From: Candidatus Saliniplasma halalkaliphilum
Lineage (GTDB): Archaea > Thermoplasmatota > Thermoplasmata > Halarchaeoplasmatales > Halarchaeoplasmataceae
Reading direction: 5' to 3'
NCBI GenBank assembly: GCA_019594235.1
Contig: JAFDTG010000031.1
Coordinates: 1 to 14,504 of the forward strand
DNA length: 14,504 nt
Numbering within the stretch: the first letter of the stretch is position 1; each line of letters begins with the position of its first letter. Positions 1 through 6,717 of the stretch are shown here, one piece after another. The notes under the pieces are model-generated. The model did not search any database. It was not told the origin of the DNA and was given only the letters and a program-made list of their open reading frames with translations. Position numbers and translations under genes: made by a program.

Positions 1-116
1 AAGGAAACCAGCAGTATGGGTATTATATTCAGAACAGGTAATAATCCCATATCGGAATTGAAAAATGATGAAATTATCAGGAATCCACCCAGAAGGTGCG
101 TAAGTTCTTTTTTCAT
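1..116 (-). CDS. N-terminal fragment of a membrane protein, cut by window edge
   Basis: An ATG at 116 lies one base after the stop codon of the DUF58 gene, and the frame stays open to the window edge, giving 38 visible codons. The peptide starts MKKELTHLLGGF and is strongly hydrophobic, with one likely membrane helix near residues 8-20 and another beginning around residue 28. The tight spacing implies translational coupling with the DUF58 gene, so this is probably the third gene of the envelope operon. In other archaea and bacteria, DUF58 genes often sit beside multi-helix membrane proteins or transglutaminase-like proteins, but too little is visible here to assign a family. Confidence 0.6.
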   Translation of the reverse strand, partial: MKKELTHLLGGFLIISSFFNSDMGLLPVLNIIPILLVS

Positions 117-117
117 G

Positions 118-1500
118 TTATCGACCTCCCTTTTCTCTAAGTATATCGATCCCTTCTGTAGATGGATGCAGAAGGAATGTAAAGATATCCAATCGATGCA
201 GCTCATAGAGTATATGTTCCAGTTCCTCATGATCCCTGTAAGCATTTTCTAAATTTTCTTCGGTTATATCTTCCATTAAATACCACGGTGAAAAAGGTAC
301 GATGACCCAAACCTCTCGGTCCATCTTTTTAAGATTTTCAACACCTTTTAAGAAACTACCTGTGGATGTTTCCAGATCTGAGATAATGATGACTAAAGAA
401 GCACTTTTTTGATCCCTCCTAACCCTTTGAACTGCAGAAAGTATACCTGCCAATTCACCCTTAGTGGAAAAGAACTGGCCGACGGTTTTTGTAAAGTCTT
501 GTTCACTCCTATCACCCTTTTCCCTAGACATGGTATAATTCGTTCTTTTATATCCGCTGGTGTTGATCTTACCCGGCAAGTTTGAAAGGTTTTTGTATAT
601 CCTTTGAAAGGTATCTCTCTTTTGACTCGGTGGTTGATGGTAAATAGTCTTTTTATGATCAAAAACAGTCACACCAAAATCATGTCTAGATAGTTCAAAA
701 TTTTTTAAAAGTTCAACGGTGATATAGATCGAATGCTCCAATTTGCTGACTCCGTCTTTTCTCCCCCTCCGCATCGAAGGACTTGAGTCCAGCATTATTT
801 GATAGTCTACGGGAGTTCTTTTTTCATATGTTTTAGTCATCAAATTCTGAAATTTGGACATGGATTTCCAGTGTATATCCCGCATCCTATCTCCAGGTTG
901 ATAATCCCTGATCGTGTCCAATTCGGATGTACTAATGATAAACTTGTTAAGATCCCTGAGTTCTAGATCGCTCTTTAACCTCTTAGAGTACTTCTGTGCC
1001 TTCTTTATGGCCTTTTTCGAGCTGTGTACCGTCACTTCCTGGTCCCCATCTCTGTAGAACTCCTCTTTGTAGAGTTTCATAGAATCGTAAACGTATCCGC
1101 TCAAGGCTCCAAGAGTTTTATTCCCTCTGCTTTTGGGCAAGAGTTCATGTTTAATTTTCACAGTCGAGTATATCTCGCCATCGAACTCTTTATCTGAATC
1201 CACATGTATATCCTCAGATACATCGAGTTCCAGCTCGAAGTAAAGTGGATGATCTGATCTAATATCCTGGTAAAGATAGAACTTTTCATCGGCGTATTTC
1301 TCTCCTCCTGAGACCTCGTTCTCGACTTTGATCTCTCTATCCGCCCGTCCGAAGTGGTATCTTGCGTATATGAAAAGTGAGAAAATTCCGGCTGAGATGA
1401 CAGGTAAGTATGGATTTTGGAGAAGGAAACCACCCGCTAAAAGATATATGGGCACCAACAGTAATAACCTTCCTCTGAGTGTCATCTCGATCTCTGCCAC
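118..1500 (-). CDS. DUF58 domain protein (von Willebrand A-like), membrane-anchored
   Basis: A 460-residue protein with two closely spaced membrane helices near residues 13-29 and 32-46, followed by a long extramembrane region. The DUF58 signature YQPGDRMRDIHWK is at about 200-212. It is followed by a MIDAS-like DSSPS metal-binding motif at about 238-242 of a von Willebrand A fold. DUF58 proteins commonly occur with MoxR-type ATPases and are thought to act in envelope or protein-assembly processes; no precise activity is established. The start is a GTG (1500-1498) overlapping the TAG stop of the upstream DUF1616 gene. An ATG five codons downstream (1485) is an alternative. The family call is firm; the role is not. 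Confidence 0.88.
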   Translation of the reverse strand: MAEIEMTLRGRLLLLVPIYLLAGGFLLQNPYLPVISAGIFSLFIYARYHFGRADREIKVENEVSGGEKYADEKFYLYQDIRSDHPLYFELELDVSEDIHVDSDKEFDGEIYSTVKIKHELLPKSRGNKTLGALSGYVYDSMKLYKEEFYRDGDQEVTVHSSKKAIKKAQKYSKRLKSDLELRDLNKFIISTSELDTIRDYQPGDRMRDIHWKSMSKFQNLMTKTYEKRTPVDYQIMLDSSPSMRRGRKDGVSKLEHSIYITVELLKNFELSRHDFGVTVFDHKKTIYHQPPSQKRDTFQRIYKNLSNLPGKINTSGYKRTNYTMSREKGDRSEQDFTKTVGQFFSTKGELAGILSAVQRVRRDQKSASLVIIISDLETSTGSFLKGVENLKKMDREVWVIVPFSPWYLMEDITEENLENAYRDHEELEHILYELHRLDIFTFLLHPSTEGIDILREKGGR

Positions 1501-2396
1501 TACTCATCCCTCACTACGATGGTGTAATGCAGGTCCCGGTAAACTTCTCCATCTCTCAAAAGGAATAACTTCAATCTATACAAACCTGCTGTTTCTACGG
1601 AGAAGTTCACGGTCATGTTCCAATTCTCTGTGTGGTTCAGAGTTATGTCCCTCTCGAAATAGGTATTGTTACCAGGTAAAGAAATGTTATCCGATAAAGT
1701 TCCTATAGATTCCATATTTTCAAATTCATTACCCAAACCCATCACCAGTGTGTAGTCGGTCGTTTCATGTTCTCTATTGATAGCTCCTATCGTGATACGA
1801 CCGTTTTCGTTCACTGCTAGGTCGTTAGGATATTCATCGGCCATACCCCCTTCACCTAATATGTAGAATTCAGTGAACCTCTCACCTGTTCTGGGAGTTG
1901 TGACGATATGTACCGCAAGTGCACCTGAAGCAATGAGCAGTATCACAGTCCCGATCACTAGAGCTTTATCGATCAAATCGTAACTTTTCCAATCTGGTTT
2001 GTTGATCTCAAATTCTATATGGAATACTTCTTCCAATGGGATCGTTCTTCTCCTGTAAAATGCAAGTCCAGAAAATGCGAATATGAACATTGATATGGAA
2101 GTTAAAAGGGGTACCAAACTGATCTCCCATGTATAGTTCAACAATAGCCCGACGAGAGGCGTGATAGCTATACTCAATCCGAATGAAAGAGCTATCCTTT
2201 CGATCTTATCAAGAGGTTCTTCTTCAGGGAAAAGAAATGAAATCAAGACATATCCAGGAAAGAACAGCAGGTACGGCAGACCTAAAACTGTCCTAGCCGC
2301 GCTTTCAGGAACAAGATATATAACCATCAGCAGTACCATGGTAAGTATCGTTACTACGGCTAAATCCCACGGTTTTTCCCTTATCTGAACTTTCAA
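1500..2396 (-). CDS. DUF1616 family membrane protein
   Basis: A 298-residue protein with about five membrane helices (roughly residues 11-29, 38-56, 67-86, 93-113 and 144-163) and a C-terminal beta-rich extracytoplasmic domain from about 165 to the end. The stretch GLPYLLFFPGYVL at 39-51 is the hallmark of DUF1616, a mostly archaeal family of unknown function often found with surface-layer or glycan-related genes. The start is a TTG at 2396, supported by an AGGTGA ribosome binding site at 2404-2409 seven bases upstream and by a TATA box at 2430-2438. Its stop overlaps the next gene's GTG start, so DUF1616, DUF58 and the edge gene form an operon. The C-terminal domain resembles CARDB-type folds by eye only. 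Confidence 0.85.
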   Translation of the reverse strand: MKVQIREKPWDLAVVTILTMVLLMVIYLVPESAARTVLGLPYLLFFPGYVLISFLFPEEEPLDKIERIALSFGLSIAITPLVGLLLNYTWEISLVPLLTSISMFIFAFSGLAFYRRRTIPLEEVFHIEFEINKPDWKSYDLIDKALVIGTVILLIASGALAVHIVTTPRTGERFTEFYILGEGGMADEYPNDLAVNENGRITIGAINREHETTDYTLVMGLGNEFENMESIGTLSDNISLPGNNTYFERDITLNHTENWNMTVNFSVETAGLYRLKLFLLRDGEVYRDLHYTIVVRDE

Positions 2397-2429
2397 ACGT
2401 TCTTCACCTACGTTTCCAATTGAACATTT

Positions 2430-2438
2430 CTTATAAAT
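2430..2438 (-). promoter_or_regulatory. TATA box of the DUF1616-DUF58 operon
   Basis: On the minus strand the bases read ATTTATAAG. They are centred about 38 bases before the TTG start, which leaves room for a short leader holding the AGGTGA site. No terminator is visible between the DUF4346 stop (2451) and this box, so read-through from the methyl-transfer operon is also possible. Confidence 0.55.
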
Positions 2439-2450
2439 GGTTTTCCGGCC

Positions 2451-2783
2451 TTATCGATCGATTTTCAACTCTTCGGATTGAACGTATTCTATGTCGTTCT
2501 TCAAAGCGATCTCAGCCTTCTGCAACTCTCTAGCCAGGTAGGCCATGTGGTCAAGTCTAGAGACCAGTTTCTCCCTGATCACCGTATCACATATGGATTT
2601 TGCATCTTTGCTGGTGATGATCTTGTCCAGTTCTCCGGTTTCTACCTCCAATCTCCCACCCTTGTTTACATTTTTGTAATGTTCTGCTGTGATCTTGTCG
2701 TTTACGAATATAACAAAGAATCCCTTCTCATCGAAATTTACCTTTTTTTCCTCTACTGCTCTTAACTTCTCAACTTCTTTCAT
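2451..2783 (-). CDS. Standalone DUF4346 (putative pterin-binding) protein
   Basis: A 110-residue protein that appears to be a single DUF4346 domain. The family-like features are DEKGFFVIFV near 18-27, a central segment with an ITAEHY motif, and the C-terminal block SRLDHMAYLARELQKAEIAL at about 75-94 followed by YVQ. In other archaea this domain is found fused to dihydropteroate-synthase-like proteins, and to my recollection to some MtrA-like proteins; Pfam labels it a pterin-binding domain. Its ATG lies 14 bases inside the end of metE, so translation is probably coupled. As last gene of a metF-mtrA-mtrH-metE cluster it may bind the methyl-pterin or help transfer it. That role is inferred from context; the domain call rests on the C-terminal motif. 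Confidence 0.78.
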   Translation of the reverse strand: MKEVEKLRAVEEKKVNFDEKGFFVIFVNDKITAEHYKNVNKGGRLEVETGELDKIITSKDAKSICDTVIREKLVSRLDHMAYLARELQKAEIALKNDIEYVQSEELKIDR

Positions 2784-3669
2784 CTAAAACCACGTCCCTG
2801 GCTTCCACCATGTTTTTAAGTTTTATATCAGCTATTTCTTTTTTCAAATTCCTTAAACCGCAGTCTGGATCTATCAGGATATTGGTCCCGAAACTGTCCA
2901 CAGCTCTTTCGATCCGTTCTTTTATGATGTCTACACTTTCAACCTTGCTGTCGGTTGTGATCACCCCTGGGGCTAACCGCTGTGAGAATGATAATTCTTC
3001 GTAGATATCGTACAGATGCGGGTTAGCTGCGAACTCGTGATCCAATATATCCACATCTATCTCCACGAGTTTTTCTGCGATATCAGCGACATCCCCACAA
3101 ACGTGCATTGCAGTTGTTATATTACTTGGTAACATCGTCTCCAAAACATCTTTGATATATGGTTCATACTCTATCGAGAGAAAAGGTTCGTCGATCTGGA
3201 CCACATCACAGACCTTTGAAAGTTCTTTTATTTCTGATTTCAAAGCCTCAGCGGTATCCGTTACAGCTTTTCTTGTATCTTTGTAGTAAAGGTCGTACGA
3301 ACTTTTGACAAGAGTCCACGGGCCTGTTATGATGCCTTTCAAACCTATGTTTTCAGGAAGACTGTTCCGGATCTTACTTTGATCTTTGATAGTGATAGGT
3401 CCTCGATACTCTATGTTGGAGATTATCTCGGGTCTTCTTTTCATCCTGAACCCTTTCAGTTTTTCAGCGAATATCTGCACCATACCTCCTCGTGTCTGCC
3501 CGTCGGAGACCAGTTCTATCCCGGCATCCAACTGGGCTCTAACTGCCATTTCGATACTCTCCATAAATGAATCTACATCTTCGAAATAGGATTTTGCCAA
3601 AGATCCATTAGATGGACGAGCAGGATAACTCCCTACGACCGTTGTGATCAAATCTTGATTCAAATCCAT
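2770..3669 (-). CDS. metE: Core MetE-type methionine synthase (corrinoid-dependent)
   Basis: A protein of about 299 residues corresponding to the catalytic half of cobalamin-independent methionine synthase; the N-terminal half of the roughly 750-residue bacterial enzyme is absent. It begins ITTVVGSYPARP (8-19). The QIDEP substrate motif is at 158-162. All four expected zinc ligands can be placed: His189 and Cys191 (MHVCGD), Glu212 (DHEFA) and Cys270 (DPDCGL). Archaeal core MetE enzymes methylate homocysteine from methyl-corrinoid donors rather than from polyglutamyl methylfolate. Adjacent mtrA and mtrH genes supply an obvious methyl-corrinoid donor. I prefer the ATG at 3669, seven residues before the conserved motif. 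A TTG at 3690 is in frame but has no ribosome binding site; a GAAGGG lies about 13 bases before the ATG. Confidence 0.9.
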   Translation of the reverse strand: MDLNQDLITTVVGSYPARPSNGSLAKSYFEDVDSFMESIEMAVRAQLDAGIELVSDGQTRGGMVQIFAEKLKGFRMKRRPEIISNIEYRGPITIKDQSKIRNSLPENIGLKGIITGPWTLVKSSYDLYYKDTRKAVTDTAEALKSEIKELSKVCDVVQIDEPFLSIEYEPYIKDVLETMLPSNITTAMHVCGDVADIAEKLVEIDVDILDHEFAANPHLYDIYEELSFSQRLAPGVITTDSKVESVDIIKERIERAVDSFGTNILIDPDCGLRNLKKEIADIKLKNMVEARDVVLDERS

Positions 3670-3714
3670 CGGAGTAGATATACCCTTCAATCTAAAAAAG
3701 ATTATCCAAGTTGT

Positions 3715-4623
3715 CTACAGATGATTGTACGGATGATCTTCAGTGATATCTGTTCCGAAATACTCCTCGGCACCCTCGGCTACCAGTTTATCCACCATGG
3801 CTGCGTTCACTAATTGAGTTTCTGCATTCTCCACGGGACCGTAATATACGAAATCACCTCCAAGTAGAACCGGTAGACCGTTGATGGAAGTATCGATAGT
3901 ATCGAAGATCTTCTTATCTTGTTTTTCCAACCACTGCCAAGATTCGACTGTATTGTGCATCGCACATCCTACCGGTAGACCGAACTCGCTCTTGAACACG
4001 GGTATAGCTCTCAAAGTTTCGCTAGCACCCTGTTTGAAGGGCTGTGCAGCAGTATCTAGTAAGATATTTTCGATACCCGCTTCCTCTGCGATGTTCATCA
4101 AACCTACTTCCAGAAGCTGCCCCCCATCTTTGATAATATCCAGCCTTCCCTGGACGCTGCCACTTTTTGGATTGAAAGCCAGGACTATTGCGGATTTTGG
4201 TGTATGTTCTTCTAGGGTTTCGATCTCTTCTTTTGATATCCCTATATTTATACTGTTGTAAATCACTCTGTTTAGGGCGTCTTGTTCTTTTAGATATTCT
4301 AGAGCCTTTATCCTCACCTCAGATTCCGGCATATCCAATGAGAAGCAGCCTTCTACCGTGTCAAGTGCGAAATCTATCTTCCACTCTACTTCTTCCTTAT
4401 CGTAAATGAAGATGTCCGGGATAGCTGGAACGTGGGTTCTTTTGGAGAACTCGTTTTGTTTTTTGATCAGTTCTTCAGCTTTTTCTAAACCGTCACTTGG
4501 TTTTTCGAATTCACCCTCGTAAAAGATGGTTCCGAACATCAACGTTGGATTCTCTCCGGGTAGCCCTCCTACCTTTACACCGTTCAACTCATATTGAGTC
4601 TGATCTTTAGTGAAGCTGAACAT
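3715..4623 (-). CDS. mtrH: MtrH-like methyl-pterin:corrinoid methyltransferase
   Basis: A 302-residue TIM-barrel methyltransferase of the MtrH family, close to the roughly 310 residues of methanogen MtrH. The N-terminus is family-typical: MFSFTKDQTQYELNGVKVGG, then NPTLMFGTIFY near 26-36. In methanogens MtrH moves the methyl group from methyl-tetrahydromethanopterin to the cob(I)amide carried by MtrA. Here MtrA is encoded immediately upstream: its TGA overlaps this ATG by one base (TGATG). A full GGAGGTGA ribosome binding site lies four bases before the ATG. No other Mtr subunit gene is in the window, so the partner is probably MtrA alone. Whether the pterin is tetrahydromethanopterin or folate cannot be read from the sequence. 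Confidence 0.92.
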   Translation of the reverse strand: MFSFTKDQTQYELNGVKVGGLPGENPTLMFGTIFYEGEFEKPSDGLEKAEELIKKQNEFSKRTHVPAIPDIFIYDKEEVEWKIDFALDTVEGCFSLDMPESEVRIKALEYLKEQDALNRVIYNSINIGISKEEIETLEEHTPKSAIVLAFNPKSGSVQGRLDIIKDGGQLLEVGLMNIAEEAGIENILLDTAAQPFKQGASETLRAIPVFKSEFGLPVGCAMHNTVESWQWLEKQDKKIFDTIDTSINGLPVLLGGDFVYYGPVENAETQLVNAAMVDKLVAEGAEEYFGTDITEDHPYNHL

Positions 4624-5195
4624 CAGTTCACCTCCTGCTGAGTGATTTTTCCCCAGGGGGATACTTGGATATTGGAATGTAATGCCATATCCGCCTGGAA
4701 TTTGTAAGTCTCTTTCTCTTTTATCGATATCGCCTGATAAGGTTCTCCGAAGGAACCTGGATCATCTTGACGAGCTTTATCTATCTCTTCTAATATCTTT
4801 TCTTTCGAATCTTCGTTTATCAAACCTATGATCTCCACCTGTTCCCTGAACCTGTTGACAGCTTCTTCTGATATGTTCTCGATATATGGAACAGCTCCAG
4901 GTCCATCGATTATCCTCCCGTCCTTATCGATCCCGTTCTCGATAAGCTTGATAAGCGTCTGTCCAGATTTATGTCCTCTTATCTCATCTCCACATATGAT
5001 CAAGAACCTGATATTCGGATTGGACAGAACGTTAGCGATGACTTTTTCTATACCGATATTCTCGGTCTTCATGGGCCCCCAGATAGCAACTTTTTCTTCT
5101 GGAAACTCGAACTTCTTTTTTAACGTTACAACTGCTACCGGCGACTTTTCGTTCCCTATCCTGTAATCACCCTTCCATGGATAACGTTCCGTCAT
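4623..5195 (-). CDS. mtrA: Soluble MtrA-like corrinoid protein
   Basis: A 190-residue protein matching the cytoplasmic corrinoid-binding domain of MtrA. The matching blocks are YPWKGDYRIGNEKSPVAV (5-22), GPMKTENIGIEKVIANVLSN (40-59), the ICGDEIRGHKSGQT block (67-80) and GAVPYIEN near 100-107. His75 in RGHKSGQ corresponds to the histidine that ligates cobalt in methanogen MtrA. Methanogen MtrA continues into a C-terminal membrane helix; this protein ends in a polar tail (GKITQQEVN) and should be cytosolic. It begins inside the metF stop (ATGA overlap) with a strong AGGAGGT site at 5206-5212. It probably carries methyl groups from MtrH to MetE. The family call is firm; the methyl acceptor is inferred. 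Confidence 0.92.
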   Translation of the reverse strand: MTERYPWKGDYRIGNEKSPVAVVTLKKKFEFPEEKVAIWGPMKTENIGIEKVIANVLSNPNIRFLIICGDEIRGHKSGQTLIKLIENGIDKDGRIIDGPGAVPYIENISEEAVNRFREQVEIIGLINEDSKEKILEEIDKARQDDPGSFGEPYQAISIKEKETYKFQADMALHSNIQVSPWGKITQQEVN

Positions 5196-6145
5196 AGTTT
5201 AGATAACCTCCTAATGATTTTGTAGGAGTTTTCGTCCGATTGAAGTGGTATTATATGTGCCCCGATCTTTGTTTTCAGTCCTCTTTCCTCGGCACCGTTT
5301 ATTATACTTTCATAAAATTCTACGGTGAACTCTATAGATTCATTTGAAAAATCATCGGTGTTTTTGAATCTATTTTTCACTTCTTTAGGGATGTTGACTT
5401 GGGGTATAGATTCTATCAAAGTGTTCATCTGGAAAGGTGAATTCAAAGGTGTAGTTGAGATCAATACAGGTGGCATTTCGTCAACTTTACGCTCTACCTC
5501 TTCAAGTATATCAAGTGCCTCTCCCACGTCGTAACATATCTGTGTCTGGAAGAAGTCCGCACCGGCCTTTACCTTTTTTGCGGCATACTCTGCTTCATTG
5601 GTCCTTGCAGGTATCAAAACTCCCCCTGCTTTAAAATTAGTGGGTTGTTCAAGCTCTTCAAGCTCGTTCATGTACCTGTTCCGCGTTCTGTACGGTTTCG
5701 AGGAGAGTTCTGGCATCAACTTACCCTGGTTGAGATACTTTTTGATCCCGGTGATCAGTTCTAAGGAATTGATATGTCCCACCATCTTTTCAGCGGGATA
5801 ATCTCCCATGGATACATCCCCACTCATAGCTAGTAGATTTTTTACGTTCAAACACTGAGCACCCAGTAACCACTTCTGTAATCCACTGAGGGTCGAATCC
5901 CTGCATGTAAGATGCACGATAGTTTCTACGTCTATGTGTTTCTTCAGCATGTACGCATAAGGTGCCGGATCGATCCTAACCAGTCCGATAGGATTGTTAC
6001 AGATATTGACGGCCGTTAGGTACTTGAGAAAATCGTAGTTTTTGACTTTATCTATACAGTCTGAAACGTCGCCGCCTCTAGTAGACGGTATCTCATATGT
6101 GATCGGGAAACCATCATCAGCTATGATCTTAGTTATATCACTCAT
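5192..6145 (-). CDS. metF: Methylene-tetrahydropterin reductase, MetF family
   Basis: A 317-residue flavin-type TIM-barrel reductase of the MetF/MTHFR family, close to the 290-300 residues of bacterial MetF. Visible hallmarks are Glu18 in the TYEIP strand (equivalent to the catalytic Glu of FEFFPP), NNPIG at 50-54, HLTCRD at 78-83, and MSGD with Asp110 (equivalent to the LRGD flavin-site aspartate). It would reduce methylene-pterin to methyl-pterin. It is the first gene of the operon and overlaps mtrA by four bases. Canonical methanogens use the F420-dependent Mer here instead, so a MetF suggests a folate-like carrier or a non-methanogenic lifestyle. No metV partner is adjacent, and the electron donor is unknown. 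No clear ribosome binding site precedes the ATG, so it may be leaderless. Confidence 0.88.
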   Translation of the reverse strand: MSDITKIIADDGFPITYEIPSTRGGDVSDCIDKVKNYDFLKYLTAVNICNNPIGLVRIDPAPYAYMLKKHIDVETIVHLTCRDSTLSGLQKWLLGAQCLNVKNLLAMSGDVSMGDYPAEKMVGHINSLELITGIKKYLNQGKLMPELSSKPYRTRNRYMNELEELEQPTNFKAGGVLIPARTNEAEYAAKKVKAGADFFQTQICYDVGEALDILEEVERKVDEMPPVLISTTPLNSPFQMNTLIESIPQVNIPKEVKNRFKNTDDFSNESIEFTVEFYESIINGAEERGLKTKIGAHIIPLQSDENSYKIIRRLSKL

Positions 6146-6162
6146 GATGATGTGATGAAGTT

Positions 6163-6177
6163 CTATTTATTTATTGG
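6163..6177 (-). promoter_or_regulatory. Probable TATA element of the metF-mtrA-mtrH-metE operon
   Basis: On the minus strand the bases read CCAATAAATAAATAG. They are centred about 25 bases before the metF ATG, so transcription would start at or very near the start codon. That agrees with the absence of a ribosome binding site. The match to a strong archaeal TATA box is only moderate. Confidence 0.4.
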
Positions 6178-6217
6178 TTTTGTTAATATATTCTAACTTT
6201 ACAAGATATCGACAAAC

Positions 6218-6226
6218 TATAAATAA
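6218..6226 (+). promoter_or_regulatory. TATA box for the plus-strand zinc-protein gene
   Basis: CTATAAATA is centred 28 bases before the ATG at 6250, and no ribosome binding site separates them, as expected for a leaderless transcript. It lies back to back with the metF promoter in a gap of only 104 bases, so a regulator bound here could affect both directions. Confidence 0.5.
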
Positions 6227-6249
6227 TATTTATATACTCCAAATATTCG

Positions 6250-6672
6250 ATGGAGGAGACAATTGAAGACGAAGAGGATGTTGAACTTTCCCTTTGCGAG
6301 CATACGTCCAGAGATAAAGATTGGCTTGCTTTATTGAAAGGTAAGGAAAAATTGACACTTGCTCCTCATCCATTCTGTGACAGTTGTGGTCTGGTTAGGA
6401 ATATCGGACCGGATAGACCAAAAAAGATAGGTTACTTTATCGATGTATTGAGTGAGATCGAGCGCTATCTGAAAGAGGAGAGCAAGAAGGGAGGTAAACC
6501 CAAGTTGATAGAAGCTCAGAAAAGGTTGATAGTCAAAGATATGCAGGATGAGGAGATATTTAACGACCTCTACGGCGCCATGGCTACTGCACAGAAAGAA
6601 AAGTTCGTGGAGCTTGTTCAGAAATACAGACCAGACCTCAAAAGCCATGAGATAGAGTACTATTTGGAATGA
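6250..6672 (+). CDS. Small putative zinc-binding protein, conserved-archaeal type
   Basis: A 140-residue protein with an acidic start, an early Cys16-x-His18 pair, and then HPFCDSCG (His40, Cys43, Cys46), which together could form a zinc site. The rest is predominantly helical and rich in Lys and Glu, with YFIDVLSEIERYL near 62-74. The arrangement of an HPFCxxCG motif followed by helices resembles a small archaeal protein family I have seen annotated as hypothetical, but I cannot name it. Its ATG is 28 bases from a TATA box, suggesting a leaderless message. It is divergently transcribed from the methyl-transfer operon and followed by a glycosyltransferase gene. A DNA- or RNA-binding role is possible but unproven. 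Confidence 0.8.
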   Translation: MEETIEDEEDVELSLCEHTSRDKDWLALLKGKEKLTLAPHPFCDSCGLVRNIGPDRPKKIGYFIDVLSEIERYLKEESKKGGKPKLIEAQKRLIVKDMQDEEIFNDLYGAMATAQKEKFVELVQKYRPDLKSHEIEYYLE

Positions 6673-6686
6673 ATTCTGTTGAAAAG

Positions 6687-6695
6687 CTTTATATG
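6687..6695 (+). promoter_or_regulatory. TATA box before the glycosyltransferase gene
   Basis: CTTTATATG is centred 27 bases before the ATG at 6718, consistent with a separate transcript starting near the ATG. An AGGTGA at 6704-6709, eight bases before the same ATG, would act on a longer message read from the upstream gene. Confidence 0.45.
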
Positions 6696-6717
6696 TATTT
6701 TGTAGGTGATTAACATT

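Noticed and set aside
16..252. Plus-strand short reading frame at the left edge
   Set aside because: It is antisense to the end of the DUF58 gene and the start of the edge gene, with no promoter or ribosome binding site and no recognisable protein features.
2451..6145. The cluster as part of a methanogenesis Mtr (sodium-pumping methyltransferase) operon
   Set aside because: mtrB, C, D, E, F and G are absent, MtrA lacks its anchor, and the neighbours are metF and metE rather than methanogenesis genes.
6146..6249. Possible methionine or SAM riboswitch upstream of metF
   Set aside because: The gap is only 104 bases, AT-rich, shared with a divergent promoter, and the likely transcript start is at the ATG, which leaves no leader for a riboswitch.
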